Of a stretch of DNA of 64,000 nucleotides, positions 51,401 to 59,309 are shown one piece after another (the first letter of the stretch is position 1; each line of letters opens with the position of its first letter). Source of the stretch: an uncultured Collinsella sp. GTDB lineage: Bacteria > Actinomycetota > Coriobacteriia > Coriobacteriales > Coriobacteriaceae. Where the stretch lies: assembly GCA_959601045.1 (NCBI GenBank), contig CAUGNZ010000007.1, positions 1-64,000 of the forward strand, written 5' to 3'. Position numbers and translations under genes: made by a program. The notes beneath the pieces are model-generated. The model was given only the letters and a program-made list of their open reading frames with translations, ran no database searches and was not told where the DNA came from.

Positions 51401-53879
51401 GGAGCGTATAGCTGGGGTCGCGGCTTACGCGCACCTCGAGCGGGGCATCCTCGGTTCCCTTGTTTTCATACCAACCCAGGAAACGATAGCCGTCGGGCAG
51501 CTGGCCCTCCTCGGATATAGCTTTACCGGATACGTCGAGCACCTGTACGGTATACGCGCTTGTGCCATCTTCTGCAGTCTCAACCTTAACGTCAGTTTTG
51601 CCCACACCGTCGCGCCGAGTCTGATCGTCGGTTGCATCCTGCTCATTGCCCTCAAACACCGTCATGATGTTCGACACATAGTCGGTGTACACCGGATAAA
51701 AATCGGTAGGACCAAGCACAGTGATCTCGGTACCGGCAGGATAGAACGCGCCGGCATTTTTTAGCTCGGCGAGCTGGGTCGAGGTAATGGCTGCATAGCC
51801 ACCGTTCATCTGAGCCTCTTCGCTCGGCTTCGTTGTCCAACCGATAAAGGTGGCGCTGGAAGACAGCGTGCCACGATCGGTAGGAGCGGCGGGGTTGAGC
51901 TTCGCGCCGTAGCGATACCAATCGCCCGATTTGTCGTGTGCAGTGCCGCTCTGGCAATCGAGCGTTTCGCCCTGGACGTTATAGAACAGCACCTGCGCCT
52001 CGTACGAAGCGATAAACAGGTCATTGCCCTTAAAACCGTCGACCCCCTTGGCATTATCGGCGGTATAGGTCGACGTATGCTCGTGTGCCTCGCTCTTCTG
52101 GACCTGCTTGCCGGCAGCCACAGCATCGGCATCGGTCTTGCCGTCAAACCAGCTGTTGTCTTGTCCAATTCGATTCACACGCACATCGGGCTCACGGAAC
52201 CAGCCCATGAAGCGATAACCGCCGTTGGCATCGGTCAAGCCCTTGGGCTTTGCGGAGGTATCCTGCCTAAACGTCACCGATGTATCGCCCTGGGCCAAGC
52301 CCTGAGCCGTTCCCGCCAGCACGGCGCTCACGGCAAAGGCATACGGGTCCGAGGTCGCCTGATCAATACCAAGTTTGGTTGCCTCGATGGTCGCGGTACC
52401 CGCACCGGGAAAATCGATCGTCGCCTTAACGCTCTGGCCATGCACGGGAATCTTCAGCTTGTAATCCATCGCCCACTCATTGGTGTGCTGGCCACCCAGG
52501 GCATCGTCGTTGTCGGTCGAGCGCATGGTGCCGGCACAAAAGTCGTAGTCGTGCTCTTCCCACAGCTCGCGCGTGGTGTAGCGCTCGTCATCCCATGGAC
52601 CATAGCCATCACCCTTGGTGGTGCCATCGCCGCCAAACGAGGGGATTTTCTTTTTGGCAGGGTTGCCCTGGCTGTTGCCAGAAAGGCTCACGCTCGGCTT
52701 AAAGTAGCACTCGGTGACCGTGGCATCATCCTTGTTGGCACGCGCGGCAATGCCGCCCAGGTTCACATCGTTTTGAATGATGGGGATCACGGCGATGGGA
52801 TTGTACTGACGCGAGCTCAAGTCACCCGCAAAATGGCTTCGAACGAGCTCGTTGCCCTTTTCGGTTAGAATACGACCCGCCAAGCCACCCGTCCACGCGC
52901 GCGTCACGGCGACGACGCCCACGTACGACGCGGCATAGCTGTAGCACTGCGCCGTCGAGAAGCAGTCGATAATCTTGGCCTCGCCCGCCATGCAGCCCAC
53001 AAAACCCGAGGCGTACACGTTGTTGCCGCCCAGGGCGCCAATGGCCACGTCGTACTTATTGGTGACGTCGGTCATGCCCTTCTCGGCAATCGAGCCGTCG
53101 TCCTTACGCGTCGGCGTCACGCGACAGTACTCGATAGTCGATTTCTTAACGTAGCCGGCAAACGCCGCCATATACAGGCCCTCACCGCCGAGCGCCTGCA
53201 CGCCCGAGGTCGTATTGTTGACGGCACGGCCGCCACGGACCTCGCAGTTGTAGAGGGTGCAGCCGTCGAGCTCGCCGGCGATGAGACCGCCCTCAAAGCC
53301 TGCGTTGGTAATGAGGTTGAGAGCATTGTTGGCGCAGGTCACGTGCAGCGTGCTCTCCATGACCATAACGTTTTCGAAACGCGTATTGACGGCCTTGCCC
53401 ACGATAATGCCACCGCGGAAGTCCGCCCACACGTTGGCGTCCTTGACCAGGAAGTTTTTGATGGTGGCACCGTTGGTCTCGGCAAAAAATCCCGTATCGC
53501 GCTCGGGGTCAAAAGCGTCTTTATCGTAGTTCAGGCCCTCAACGGTGTGGTTTTGACCATCGAACACGCCCTTAAACGGATGCTCCTTGTTGCCAAACGA
53601 CAGATGCTTAACGGTGTGCGAGACAATGGTCTTCATGTCGTCATCATTAAGCACGATATCGTTATCGAGATAAACGTGCCAGCCGGACGTATCGCGCTCG
53701 CGCGACAGCGCCACATACGTCAAAAAGTCAGCCTCGTTTTTGATGTGGAATTCGGTTTTGGCCTCGGGCACATCCTCGGCATGCACCACCGTTGGCAACG
53801 CCATAACGCAGCAAAGGGCAATCGCTGCGACGGCAACCAGCCTGCTAAGCATACCCCGGTTCATATTCTTGATCTTCAT
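48408..53879 (-). CDS. 1823-aa secreted adhesin-like protein with repeated FxGW domains
   Basis: Signal peptide ~1-34 (ending VVHA). Residues ~40-460 look like a beta-helix/GLUG-type region (FLVKDANVWADFRGGIIVGKA, ALGGNNVYASGFVG). Residues ~540-1560 contain Listeria-Bacteroides-type beta-grasp repeats marked by F(M/L/I/V)GW near 555, 683, 800, 1093, 1303 and 1396. The C-terminal ~1683-1800 is a prealbumin-like (Cna-B/SpaA-type) domain (FRFKVSRAG, GIYTVEEDS). No LPxTG-type signal is seen, so it must be held by its fibre partners or released. It starts 3 bp after the previous stop, in the middle of the SipW/TasA-like operon. Confidence 0.88.
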   Translation of the reverse strand: MKIKNMNRGMLSRLVAVAAIALCCVMALPTVVHAEDVPEAKTEFHIKNEADFLTYVALSRERDTSGWHVYLDNDIVLNDDDMKTIVSHTVKHLSFGNKEHPFKGVFDGQNHTVEGLNYDKDAFDPERDTGFFAETNGATIKNFLVKDANVWADFRGGIIVGKAVNTRFENVMVMESTLHVTCANNALNLITNAGFEGGLIAGELDGCTLYNCEVRGGRAVNNTTSGVQALGGEGLYMAAFAGYVKKSTIEYCRVTPTRKDDGSIAEKGMTDVTNKYDVAIGALGGNNVYASGFVGCMAGEAKIIDCFSTAQCYSYAASYVGVVAVTRAWTGGLAGRILTEKGNELVRSHFAGDLSSRQYNPIAVIPIIQNDVNLGGIAARANKDDATVTECYFKPSVSLSGNSQGNPAKKKIPSFGGDGTTKGDGYGPWDDERYTTRELWEEHDYDFCAGTMRSTDNDDALGGQHTNEWAMDYKLKIPVHGQSVKATIDFPGAGTATIEATKLGIDQATSDPYAFAVSAVLAGTAQGLAQGDTSVTFRQDTSAKPKGLTDANGGYRFMGWFREPDVRVNRIGQDNSWFDGKTDADAVAAGKQVQKSEAHEHTSTYTADNAKGVDGFKGNDLFIASYEAQVLFYNVQGETLDCQSGTAHDKSGDWYRYGAKLNPAAPTDRGTLSSSATFIGWTTKPSEEAQMNGGYAAITSTQLAELKNAGAFYPAGTEITVLGPTDFYPVYTDYVSNIMTVFEGNEQDATDDQTRRDGVGKTDVKVETAEDGTSAYTVQVLDVSGKAISEEGQLPDGYRFLGWYENKGTEDAPLEVRVSRDPSYTLPADVDLTAPHTYIARFEYRVDYYVRAYTNHEFTDSKLLCSVWNRYQTPFEENVGSTFVRENVVHWGPEHVDHGIKDSYETCGTRFTKETLVVSPLNAYSHNVKNDTGADTLKNLYADTDFPGAATLSDTWTSASLNVTVKPVNDRYRLNFWTLERDGEYWIYVKNPIESMVRTDKKYYVRAMITTDVNFYNKGDNVVRTATRRYESNLLQTKVNGADPTFTYYYPHVNKSVKVAEKPEDGEKGSYESPLTLEASPTDADMAVPGYKFLGWISTAEVQKDSDVWKYIYDVAGDSYVTSDPDKAEPYLATDESKVTQWQDAYPVYAKYDVSYTTNLHRAGFEGTDKVNVPSYNIAPVINADTNPATATVTPDVTTPVYKAGGELYKLQKVEIELPNGEIKTLPYDVEHGTCSYPVEPGGAYTFVAYYSPLAVVYHLNATDVDGKVAQQDDMLGNLNGGIPKPTYDVSTIDADTGKFNVFVGWTEAEPAPGKGYVAWSEGIRMVSASTVVKAPMELYPVYRPSLVTVQSNIDSKLANPDLVRSLGRTDSGDQISLEVKAAEEVEGTDGTKYDFVGWSRDYVNDGQYTLMTDDEKYPLEGSEPFESVTYTAVYKKTPLKVRYHDTEGNVIYTATVDPNDTSVLRGQDGNAGFVQTVKVPKMDENGNPVYDDKGEPVMEPKEVAYDPEAYSAIVAFLGERADSSLKELFLEWQWVNGDKAVAWSDFKGKPVTANMDLYPVTYKVVANDTSDDASPKNVTGQLKWLLDPNAANTIDDKSDKAPFKACFAKPFMGTQLTVHVDRVGYGLPGQTPAPVNGKYVSLYSSGSGEGSFELTNRLDYKLTGDGTQSDGNAVFDFAATHTLKIVKQTQDSWAKGKTFRFKVSRAGMDGNALEERTVEVTVSSDAQLKDGSAWYSGAIELAVPAGIYTVEEDSAWAWRYSNQIGVPGKQPGDKAQATISAASSANDATFTCTNTRVNDKWIDGSNRAHNVWSNGNVAKKED

Positions 53880-53882
53880 AGG

Positions 53883-54530
53883 CTAGTTCGCCTCCGGCCA
53901 ACCCACAACGTCAAGTACGTCGAGGGCGGTATCGCTTGCCTGCTGGTTTTTGGCCTGCACGGCCTGAACATCGATATCGAGCCTGAATGAGCCGCCGCGC
54001 GCGGCATCGTGGTAGTCGCCCACAAAGCGCAGCGAGTCCATGAGGCTTTCCGTCATGGCGCCGGGGTCGAGCGTGCTGCCACGCCCGGCCAATCCGCGGT
54101 AGTAGTACCACCCATCGCCGCCATCGATCCACGGGGACCCCTCGCCCGCGTTCACATGAAACGCAACGCTGCCCGAAGCATCCGCGCTCGAACCGTCGGG
54201 CGCCACCGACGTCATGCGCAGACGCGCGCGAACGTACTCAGGCTGCGTGCCAGCGTTCTCCACGCGCACAATGCGGCTGATGTCAGAACCCCCGGCCTTG
54301 GTGTCGGGATAGTCCCCGTGCTCGTTGGGCTCAAACGGAATCTCCTCGCCCTGCTCGTTGAGGGTGTATTCGCAGACTCGTACCTTCACGCTGCCAAACG
54401 ATAGAACGTTGTTCGCCGGAACCATATCAACGGTAAAAGCCAGCGTGCCGCACAGGCACGCCAGGGCCAACAGCGCCATCGCAGCAAGCGCCAAGGTGCG
54501 TTTCTGATTGTCGGAAAGATTGTTGAGCAT
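53883..54530 (-). CDS. TasA/camelysin-like protein
   Basis: 215 aa from the ATG at 54530; a TTG 12 bp earlier is possible and neither has a clear ribosome site, so translation may be weak. A signal-like helix (RTLALAAMALLALACLCGTLAFTVD) is followed by NNVLSFGSVKVRVCEY, matching the SipW-substrate layout. The mature part contains RIVRVENAGTQPEYVRARLRM and GDGWYYYRGLAGRG, phrases shared with the 193-aa protein. It follows the terminator at 54551-54611 and precedes the giant gene. Confidence 0.78.
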   Translation of the reverse strand: MLNNLSDNQKRTLALAAMALLALACLCGTLAFTVDMVPANNVLSFGSVKVRVCEYTLNEQGEEIPFEPNEHGDYPDTKAGGSDISRIVRVENAGTQPEYVRARLRMTSVAPDGSSADASGSVAFHVNAGEGSPWIDGGDGWYYYRGLAGRGSTLDPGAMTESLMDSLRFVGDYHDAARGGSFRLDIDVQAVQAKNQQASDTALDVLDVVGWPEAN

Positions 54531-54550
54531 TACGTTCGCCAATCGTCGAT

Positions 54551-54611
54551 AAAAAGGGGGACCGAGATCCCAGCCCGAATATAGGGGTGGGGAGCGGACC
54601 GGGATCTCGGT
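54551..54611 (-). terminator. Internal terminator after the first TasA-like gene
   Basis: On the minus strand ACCGAGATCCC...GGGATCTCGGT (11-bp perfect arms) is followed by CCCCCTTTTTAT. It ends most transcripts after the 243-aa gene and lets a fraction run into the downstream genes. Confidence 0.85.
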
Positions 54612-54624
54612 GGGGTGGGTGGGG

Positions 54625-55356
54625 TTAAGCCTTAGCCCGAGTCGCAGCCCAAGCCTTGGCCTGCTCGACAGCGTTGTTGGCAGCGTCAGTCTTGTCGCCC
54701 TTCTGGTCAGCGCCGAAGATGTAGCAGGAGACTGTCATAGCGGGATTCTGAACAACATCCGTGCTGTTCAGAATATTCGGAATATGCACCGTGCTGAACA
54801 GCTCGCCGGTATAGGCAGCCTTTCCGTCGGTAGGTTCAAGCACGGCCGGATCGCTGGTGTTATTGGTATACACGAACAGACCACTCACGTACTGGCCCGA
54901 AGTGCCGTTGGTCACAGCCTTACCTTCAAATTCCCCCTCAACCATCTTCCAGTTATTTCCAATGGTGAAATACGGAGTCTTGGCAAGGGCGTTTTCGGCG
55001 TCTGTCTTCACAATTGCGTTCTTCACGTAGATGAACACATAGGACTTATCAGAGTCCTTGCCGATGCCGACGTTGGGGTTCTTATTGATGTCGGTGTCGG
55101 GAATCATCTTGGATTTATTGGTCCAGTTGGTCTCGAACAGATAACCATCCACTGAGGGGTTCGTGGGATCAGTACCGGGCTTGTTCGGCTGATCAGGGTC
55201 GGGCTTCACTTCAGGCTTGTCAATGCGGCCGACCGTGAACTCATTCACCTTGGTTTGGGTCGCCGACAGCCATGCATACGTTCCCACGCCGGCAGCCAGC
55301 ACCAACAGCAGCAGGGCGGCAATGATGCCGTAGCGCTTTTTCTTCTTGTTTTCCAT
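54625..55356 (-). CDS. Probable major TasA-like fibre subunit with SipW-type signal
   Basis: 243 aa from the ATG at 55356 (AAGGAAGAG upstream). The N-terminus MENKKKKRYGIIAALLLL ends in GTYAWLSATQTKVNEFTVG, the clearest SipW-substrate signal in the operon. A Pro/Asp-rich linker (KPEVKPDPDQPNKPGTD) leads to a beta-rich domain with KDSDKSYVFIYVKNAIV and FEGKAVTNGTSGQYVSGLFVY. It lies directly after the signal peptidase gene and before a strong internal terminator, so it should be made in the largest amount. It has lower G+C than its neighbours. Fibre function is inferred from resemblance to TasA systems. Confidence 0.82.
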   Translation of the reverse strand: MENKKKKRYGIIAALLLLVLAAGVGTYAWLSATQTKVNEFTVGRIDKPEVKPDPDQPNKPGTDPTNPSVDGYLFETNWTNKSKMIPDTDINKNPNVGIGKDSDKSYVFIYVKNAIVKTDAENALAKTPYFTIGNNWKMVEGEFEGKAVTNGTSGQYVSGLFVYTNNTSDPAVLEPTDGKAAYTGELFSTVHIPNILNSTDVVQNPAMTVSCYIFGADQKGDKTDAANNAVEQAKAWAATRAKA

Positions 55357-55426
55357 CGTTCTCTTCCTTTCGAGAATCGTCTTCCCCGGCAACGGCCCCT
55401 ACCGCCGCCGACGTTTTTCCCTGCCG

Positions 55427-55984
55427 CTATGAACGCCGCTCCCTCGCATGCACGCGGGTATGCTTGCCCGCAGGCTCGTCGGGAACCATCCGATCGAGCA
55501 CTATCGACGCCGTGATCAGCAGCGCCAGAACGGCCACCACAACAAGCAAACCGGGCATCGTCGTGCAATATGCGTTAACGAAGCCCAGGTAAGGGACACA
55601 AAAAGAAACAGTGCCGATAACACTCGAAAAAGGCGTGTGCTCGGCATCGTGCATGATGCTTCCGTCTGCATTTTTGTTCGCAATTCCCTGCGTGCCGATC
55701 ATCTGCGCCACAGGGTCGATCTGATACACCTGGTGCGTCACCACGGCGCCGTCCGATCGGTAAAAGGTTGCATTGTCGCCCACGGCAATATCCGTTGGCT
55801 CAACCTGGCGGACAAACACCATGGAGCCAACGGGAAGCTCGGGTTCCATAGAGCCCGAAAGCACAGCAAAGGGCGTGTATCCAAATGCGCGAGGCACAAA
55901 AGAAACAACGGCAAGGGCTATGACAAGCGCGAACGCCAAGCTACTCAAAAGCGTAATAAATCGTTTGAGTCTACGCGCCGTCAA
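55427..55984 (-). CDS. SipW-like signal peptidase I
   Basis: 185 aa with a probable TTG start at 55984, the first start after an in-frame stop. One membrane helix lies near residues 8-32 and another at ~150-170. The catalytic Ser is in VLSGSMEPELPVGS. The second active residue is His, in AVVTHQVYQID, as in SipW and ER-type peptidases rather than the Lys of normal bacterial enzymes. Known SipW cuts TasA-type precursors. It heads the six-gene surface operon, so it probably matures the three TasA-like proteins encoded downstream. Confidence 0.88.
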   Translation of the reverse strand: MTARRLKRFITLLSSLAFALVIALAVVSFVPRAFGYTPFAVLSGSMEPELPVGSMVFVRQVEPTDIAVGDNATFYRSDGAVVTHQVYQIDPVAQMIGTQGIANKNADGSIMHDAEHTPFSSVIGTVSFCVPYLGFVNAYCTTMPGLLVVVAVLALLITASIVLDRMVPDEPAGKHTRVHARERRS

Positions 55985-56122
55985 AGTGATAATTCATCCC
56001 CCTTGAGGACCTATTCGACCCATCCAAAGGTCAGCAAGTTTCAACAGGAACCGCAAGGCGCTTGAAAAGTGAGTCCGAAATAAGCCAATTTGGAATCTTT
56101 TCGTAATAAAAACATAGCGATG

Positions 56123-56167
56123 TGCTACATATTTTTCAATGTTTTATCGCTAAATGCTACTTATTTT
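56123..56167. promoter_or_regulatory. Direct repeats upstream of the SipW operon
   Basis: TGCTACATATTTT (56123-56135) and TGCTACTTATTTT (56155-56167), 32 bp apart, about 140-180 bp upstream of the SipW start. The spacing of three DNA turns suggests a regulator binding site. Confidence 0.45.
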
Positions 56168-56281
56168 GGCGTAAGTGGTCATTTATCCCCAAATTAGTCT
56201 GTTTTATCCAATACTTACGACTAACCCCCTACGCAACTTCCCCATAGAAGGTTCGTTTTTTGCGAAACTAAAATAATGGTA

Positions 56282-56290
56282 CCCCCCCCC
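56282..56290. repeat. C9 homopolymer run
   Basis: Nine C residues (G9 on the coding strand of the SipW operon) about 300 bp upstream of the operon. Such tracts slip during replication and could alter promoter spacing. Confidence 0.6.
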
Positions 56291-56384
56291 ACATTAAAAC
56301 AAACTACTGGAAGTGTCATTTATTTCCGACCCCCCTTTGCCGGAGTTTTATGACAGCCCCATGTAGTTCGCAGCCCATAATCCT

Positions 56385-56716
56385 CTGAGAACCGTGTCCC
56401 AGAATTCGCTTGCGAAATGGGATGCGGTTTCCGCTTGTGGCCCCGTTGGGAAACCACATCCCACTCCGATCGCAAATTCCGGATCGCACTTTCCGCCAAG
56501 ACCCTCAACCGGAAACGGCATCCCATTTCTCGGCCGAAAACTGGGATGCGGTTTCCACAGAGCCCCTCAACGGGAAACCGCATCCCATTCCAAAGGCAAA
56601 TTCCGGGACGCAGCTTCCGCAACCCCACCCATCCGGAAATCCCATCCCACTCCGCACACATCCGGGCATAGAACAATCAGCTTATTAGGCCTTCCATCAA
56701 TAAAGGGGCGCCCTCG
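56385..56716. repeat. Tandem hairpin array A, exact 62-bp period
   Basis: Right arms of the type GGGAAACCGCATCCCA start at 56448, 56510, 56572 and 56634; left arms such as TGGGATGCGGTTTCC start at 56418, 56480, 56542 and 56604; every step is 62 bp. The third hairpin is perfect. A half unit precedes (near 56388) and the tail matches that of array B. Confidence 0.88.
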
Positions 56717-56723
56717 TGTCACG

Positions 56724-56752
56724 AAAAAAGCCTCGAGAATCTCGAGGCTTTC
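56724..56752 (-). terminator. Terminator of the flavodoxin-like gene
   Basis: GCCTCGAG / CTCGAGGC with a 3-nt loop followed on the minus strand by TTTTTTCG. Confidence 0.9.
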
Positions 56753-56786
56753 ACGTTTGTATTATCTCGAGCGCGAGGCGACACGC

Positions 56787-57338
56787 CTACTCGCCCAGCA
56801 CGGCCTTCTTGGCGGCTGCGGTCATGTTGTCCAGGTCCTCCTTGGTGGGGTGATCCTTTGCGGCAACCCAGTTGTCGAGCAGCATCTTAAATCGGGCGTT
56901 TTCGGGATCTTGCTCGAGCATGGCCTCGTAGCGCTGCTTGACCGCGGGGCCCATCTTGCCCTGGCACATCGCCCAGCCCGCAAGCTCGGCATCCCCAGCC
57001 AAATTGGAAGTTACGCGATCAATAATCTGCTGGTAATAGCTCTGGTCGGCGCCAAAGCCGCAGGTGCCAAACAGGAACACGCGCTTGCCGTGCAAGGCGG
57101 AGAGCAACGCCGCCACCGAGGGCGTGCAGGCACCCTTGTCGCACCAAAAACCGACAAGCACCGTATCGGCAGCGCAGGCACCCTCTGCCTCGTGCGCGAC
57201 CTGCTCCGGATCTGCATCATCGCTCAGCGCGGCGGCATGGATAAACTCGACGCCTGCAGCCTGCAGGGCGCGCTTGATCGCCCCCGAAACCATCCTGGTA
57301 TTACCGCTCTTGCTGTTAACCACCATAGAGCATGTCAT
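56787..57338 (-). CDS. Flavodoxin-fold protein (BilS-like)
   Basis: 183 aa. The N-terminal phosphate loop is NSKSGNTRMV, then DTVLVGFWCDKGACTPSVAALLSALHGKRVFLFGTCGFG, a pattern seen in flavodoxin-family proteins of anaerobes including those named BilS. It has a helical C-terminal extension (~140-183). It should bind FMN and carry electrons. The start at 57338 has GAGG about 10 bp upstream; a GTG six bases earlier is possible. No partner reductase is nearby, so the pathway is unknown. Confidence 0.75.
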   Translation of the reverse strand: MTCSMVVNSKSGNTRMVSGAIKRALQAAGVEFIHAAALSDDADPEQVAHEAEGACAADTVLVGFWCDKGACTPSVAALLSALHGKRVFLFGTCGFGADQSYYQQIIDRVTSNLAGDAELAGWAMCQGKMGPAVKQRYEAMLEQDPENARFKMLLDNWVAAKDHPTKEDLDNMTAAAKKAVLGE

Positions 57339-57449
57339 AGTCACGTTGCCTCGTTTCCCCCGAAACTCGAGCCATTAATGCAATTTGTTAAAAGCATATC
57401 TTAGTACTAACGACGCAGATGTAAACCATCTGCCGCTAATCGGCAGCCC

Positions 57450-59309
57450 CTACTGGGCAAACTGGCTGCGGTAGAGCTCGGCGTAGAAGCCGCCTGCCGC
57501 TAGCAACTCGTCGTGCGTGCCGCGCTCGATAATCTGGCCGTCGCGCATAACCAGAATGCAGTCGGCATTGCGGATCGTCGACAGGCGGTGCGCCACCACA
57601 AAGCTCGTGCGGCCAGCCATGAGCTCGTCGAATGCCGCCTGCACCTGCAGCTCGGTACGCGTATCGATGCTCGACGTTGCCTCGTCCAGCAGCAGAATCG
57701 CCGGATCGGTGAGCATGACGCGCGCGATGCACAGCAGTTGTTTTTGACCCTGGCTAAACGTGCCGCCGTCCTCGCCGATTACCGTATCGTAGCCGCCTGG
57801 CAGCTGCACGATAAACTTATGCGCACGAGCGCGCTTGGCCGCCTCGATAACCTGCTCGCGCGTGGCGTCGGGACAGCCGTAAGCGATGTTTTCCGCCACC
57901 GTGCCCTCGAACAGCCAAGTGTCCTGCAGCACCATGCCAAAGGCGCGGCGCAGGCTTGCACGCGTGTAATCACGCGAAGACCGGCCATCGACCATGATGC
58001 GTCCGGCATCGATATCGTAAAACCGCAGCAGCAAGTTGATGAGCGTTGTCTTTCCGCAGCCCGTGGGGCCAACGAGGGCAAAGCGCATGCCGGGCTTGGC
58101 CTCGATGCAGATATCCTGCAGCAGCTTGCGATCGGGCACGTAGCTAAAGTTCACATGCTCAAAGGCGACCTCGCCCTGCGGGTCGGCAAGCTCTACGGCG
58201 TCCGACGCATCGGGCTCCTGCTCGCGCGCATCGAGCAGCACAAACATGCGGCGCGCCGAAGCATACGCCGTCTGGATCTGCGTAATGACGTTGGTGACCT
58301 CGTTGAACGGCTTGGTGTACTGGTTGGCGTAGGACAGGAAAATCTGCACGCCGCCCACCGTGAGCGCCGCCGGTACGCCCGTGATCACGCCCACGCAGCC
58401 AATCACAGCGACCACGGCGTAGATGATGTTGTTGATAAAACGCGTGCCGGGGTTGGAGAGCGAACCCATAAACTGCGCGCGCTCACCTGCCGTATAGAGC
58501 TCGGCGTTGAGCGCGTCGAAGCGCGCTTGGGCGTTCGGGCCGTAGGCAAACGCATCAACCAGCTTTTGCTCGCCCACATACTCCTCGATATGGCCACCGA
58601 GCTGACCTTGAATGCGCTGCTGTGCCGTAAAACTCTTGTTGGAAAGCTTGGCAATGGCGCCGGCTGCAAAAATGGAAAGCGGCGTGACGAGCACCACCAC
58701 GAGCGTCATGGTCAGGTTGATGGAGAGCATAAACGCGAGCGTGCCCACAATGGTGATAACGCCGGTAAAGAGTTGCGTGAAGCCTTGCAGCAGGCCATCG
58801 CCAACCTGGTCGACATCGTTGACCACGCGGCTCATAAGGTCGCCGTGGGCGTGGCTGTCGATAAAGCTGAGCGGCATGCGGCTGAGCTTATCGCTCGCCT
58901 CCACGCGCATGTCGCGCACCGTCTCGTAGGACAGGCGGTTGACGCAATAGCCCTGCAGCCACTGGAAGGCCGCGGCACCTACAACGACAATCGCGAGCTT
59001 GGTGACAAGCGGCAGCAGCGCGTCAAAGTCCACCTGCCCGGCGGCAACGATCAGGTCGATGCCCTCGCCGATAAGGATAGGCGTGTAGAGCTGCAGAATC
59101 ACCGAGATGGCGGCGCTCACAAACGACGCTACAAACGAAATGCGATGCGGACGGACGTAGCACAGCAGGCGGCAAGTTACCGCGCCCACGGGGTAGCGCT
59201 CGGGGTCGCCAGGCTGACGCGGGCCGTCACCCAAGTCGTTGAGGCTATCGTTGCCGGACACGTTGGCCGTCATCGTGGCGACCGAACCGGAAGAAGTATA
59301 CGGATTCAT
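57450..59309 (-). CDS. Heterodimeric ABC exporter, subunit B
   Basis: 619 aa: membrane domain ~45-345, ATPase domain ~375-615. Walker A GPTGCGKTT, signature FSQGQKQLL and Walker B LLLDEATSSID with the catalytic Glu. It starts at the base next to the partner gene's stop codon, so the two are translated together. It is a second exporter of the same class as the one at 22.5-26.3 kb. The substrate is unknown. Confidence 0.93.
   Translation of the reverse strand: MNPYTSSGSVATMTANVSGNDSLNDLGDGPRQPGDPERYPVGAVTCRLLCYVRPHRISFVASFVSAAISVILQLYTPILIGEGIDLIVAAGQVDFDALLPLVTKLAIVVVGAAAFQWLQGYCVNRLSYETVRDMRVEASDKLSRMPLSFIDSHAHGDLMSRVVNDVDQVGDGLLQGFTQLFTGVITIVGTLAFMLSINLTMTLVVVLVTPLSIFAAGAIAKLSNKSFTAQQRIQGQLGGHIEEYVGEQKLVDAFAYGPNAQARFDALNAELYTAGERAQFMGSLSNPGTRFINNIIYAVVAVIGCVGVITGVPAALTVGGVQIFLSYANQYTKPFNEVTNVITQIQTAYASARRMFVLLDAREQEPDASDAVELADPQGEVAFEHVNFSYVPDRKLLQDICIEAKPGMRFALVGPTGCGKTTLINLLLRFYDIDAGRIMVDGRSSRDYTRASLRRAFGMVLQDTWLFEGTVAENIAYGCPDATREQVIEAAKRARAHKFIVQLPGGYDTVIGEDGGTFSQGQKQLLCIARVMLTDPAILLLDEATSSIDTRTELQVQAAFDELMAGRTSFVVAHRLSTIRNADCILVMRDGQIIERGTHDELLAAGGFYAELYRSQFAQ

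Larger units (their letters stand above)
55985..56786. other. 802-bp non-coding region: A/T-rich operon upstream region and hairpin array A
   Basis: 55985-56340 is strongly A/T-rich compared with the rest of the window and must contain the promoter of the SipW operon. It holds two 13-bp direct repeats and a C9 run. 56385-56716 is hairpin array A, and 56724-56752 the terminator of the flavodoxin-like gene. No gene is supported. Confidence 0.75.

Noticed and set aside
46653..56716. 62-bp repeat arrays as CRISPR arrays
   Set aside because: The repeats are themselves hairpins with variable stems and no unique spacers of constant size between identical repeats; no cas genes are present.
56394..57404. 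336-codon plus-strand frame and smaller frames through the hairpin arrays (also 46635-47036)
   Set aside because: The frames exist because the repeat unit lacks stops; the peptides are repetitive without signal or fold, and the first overlaps a clear flavodoxin-like gene on the other strand.
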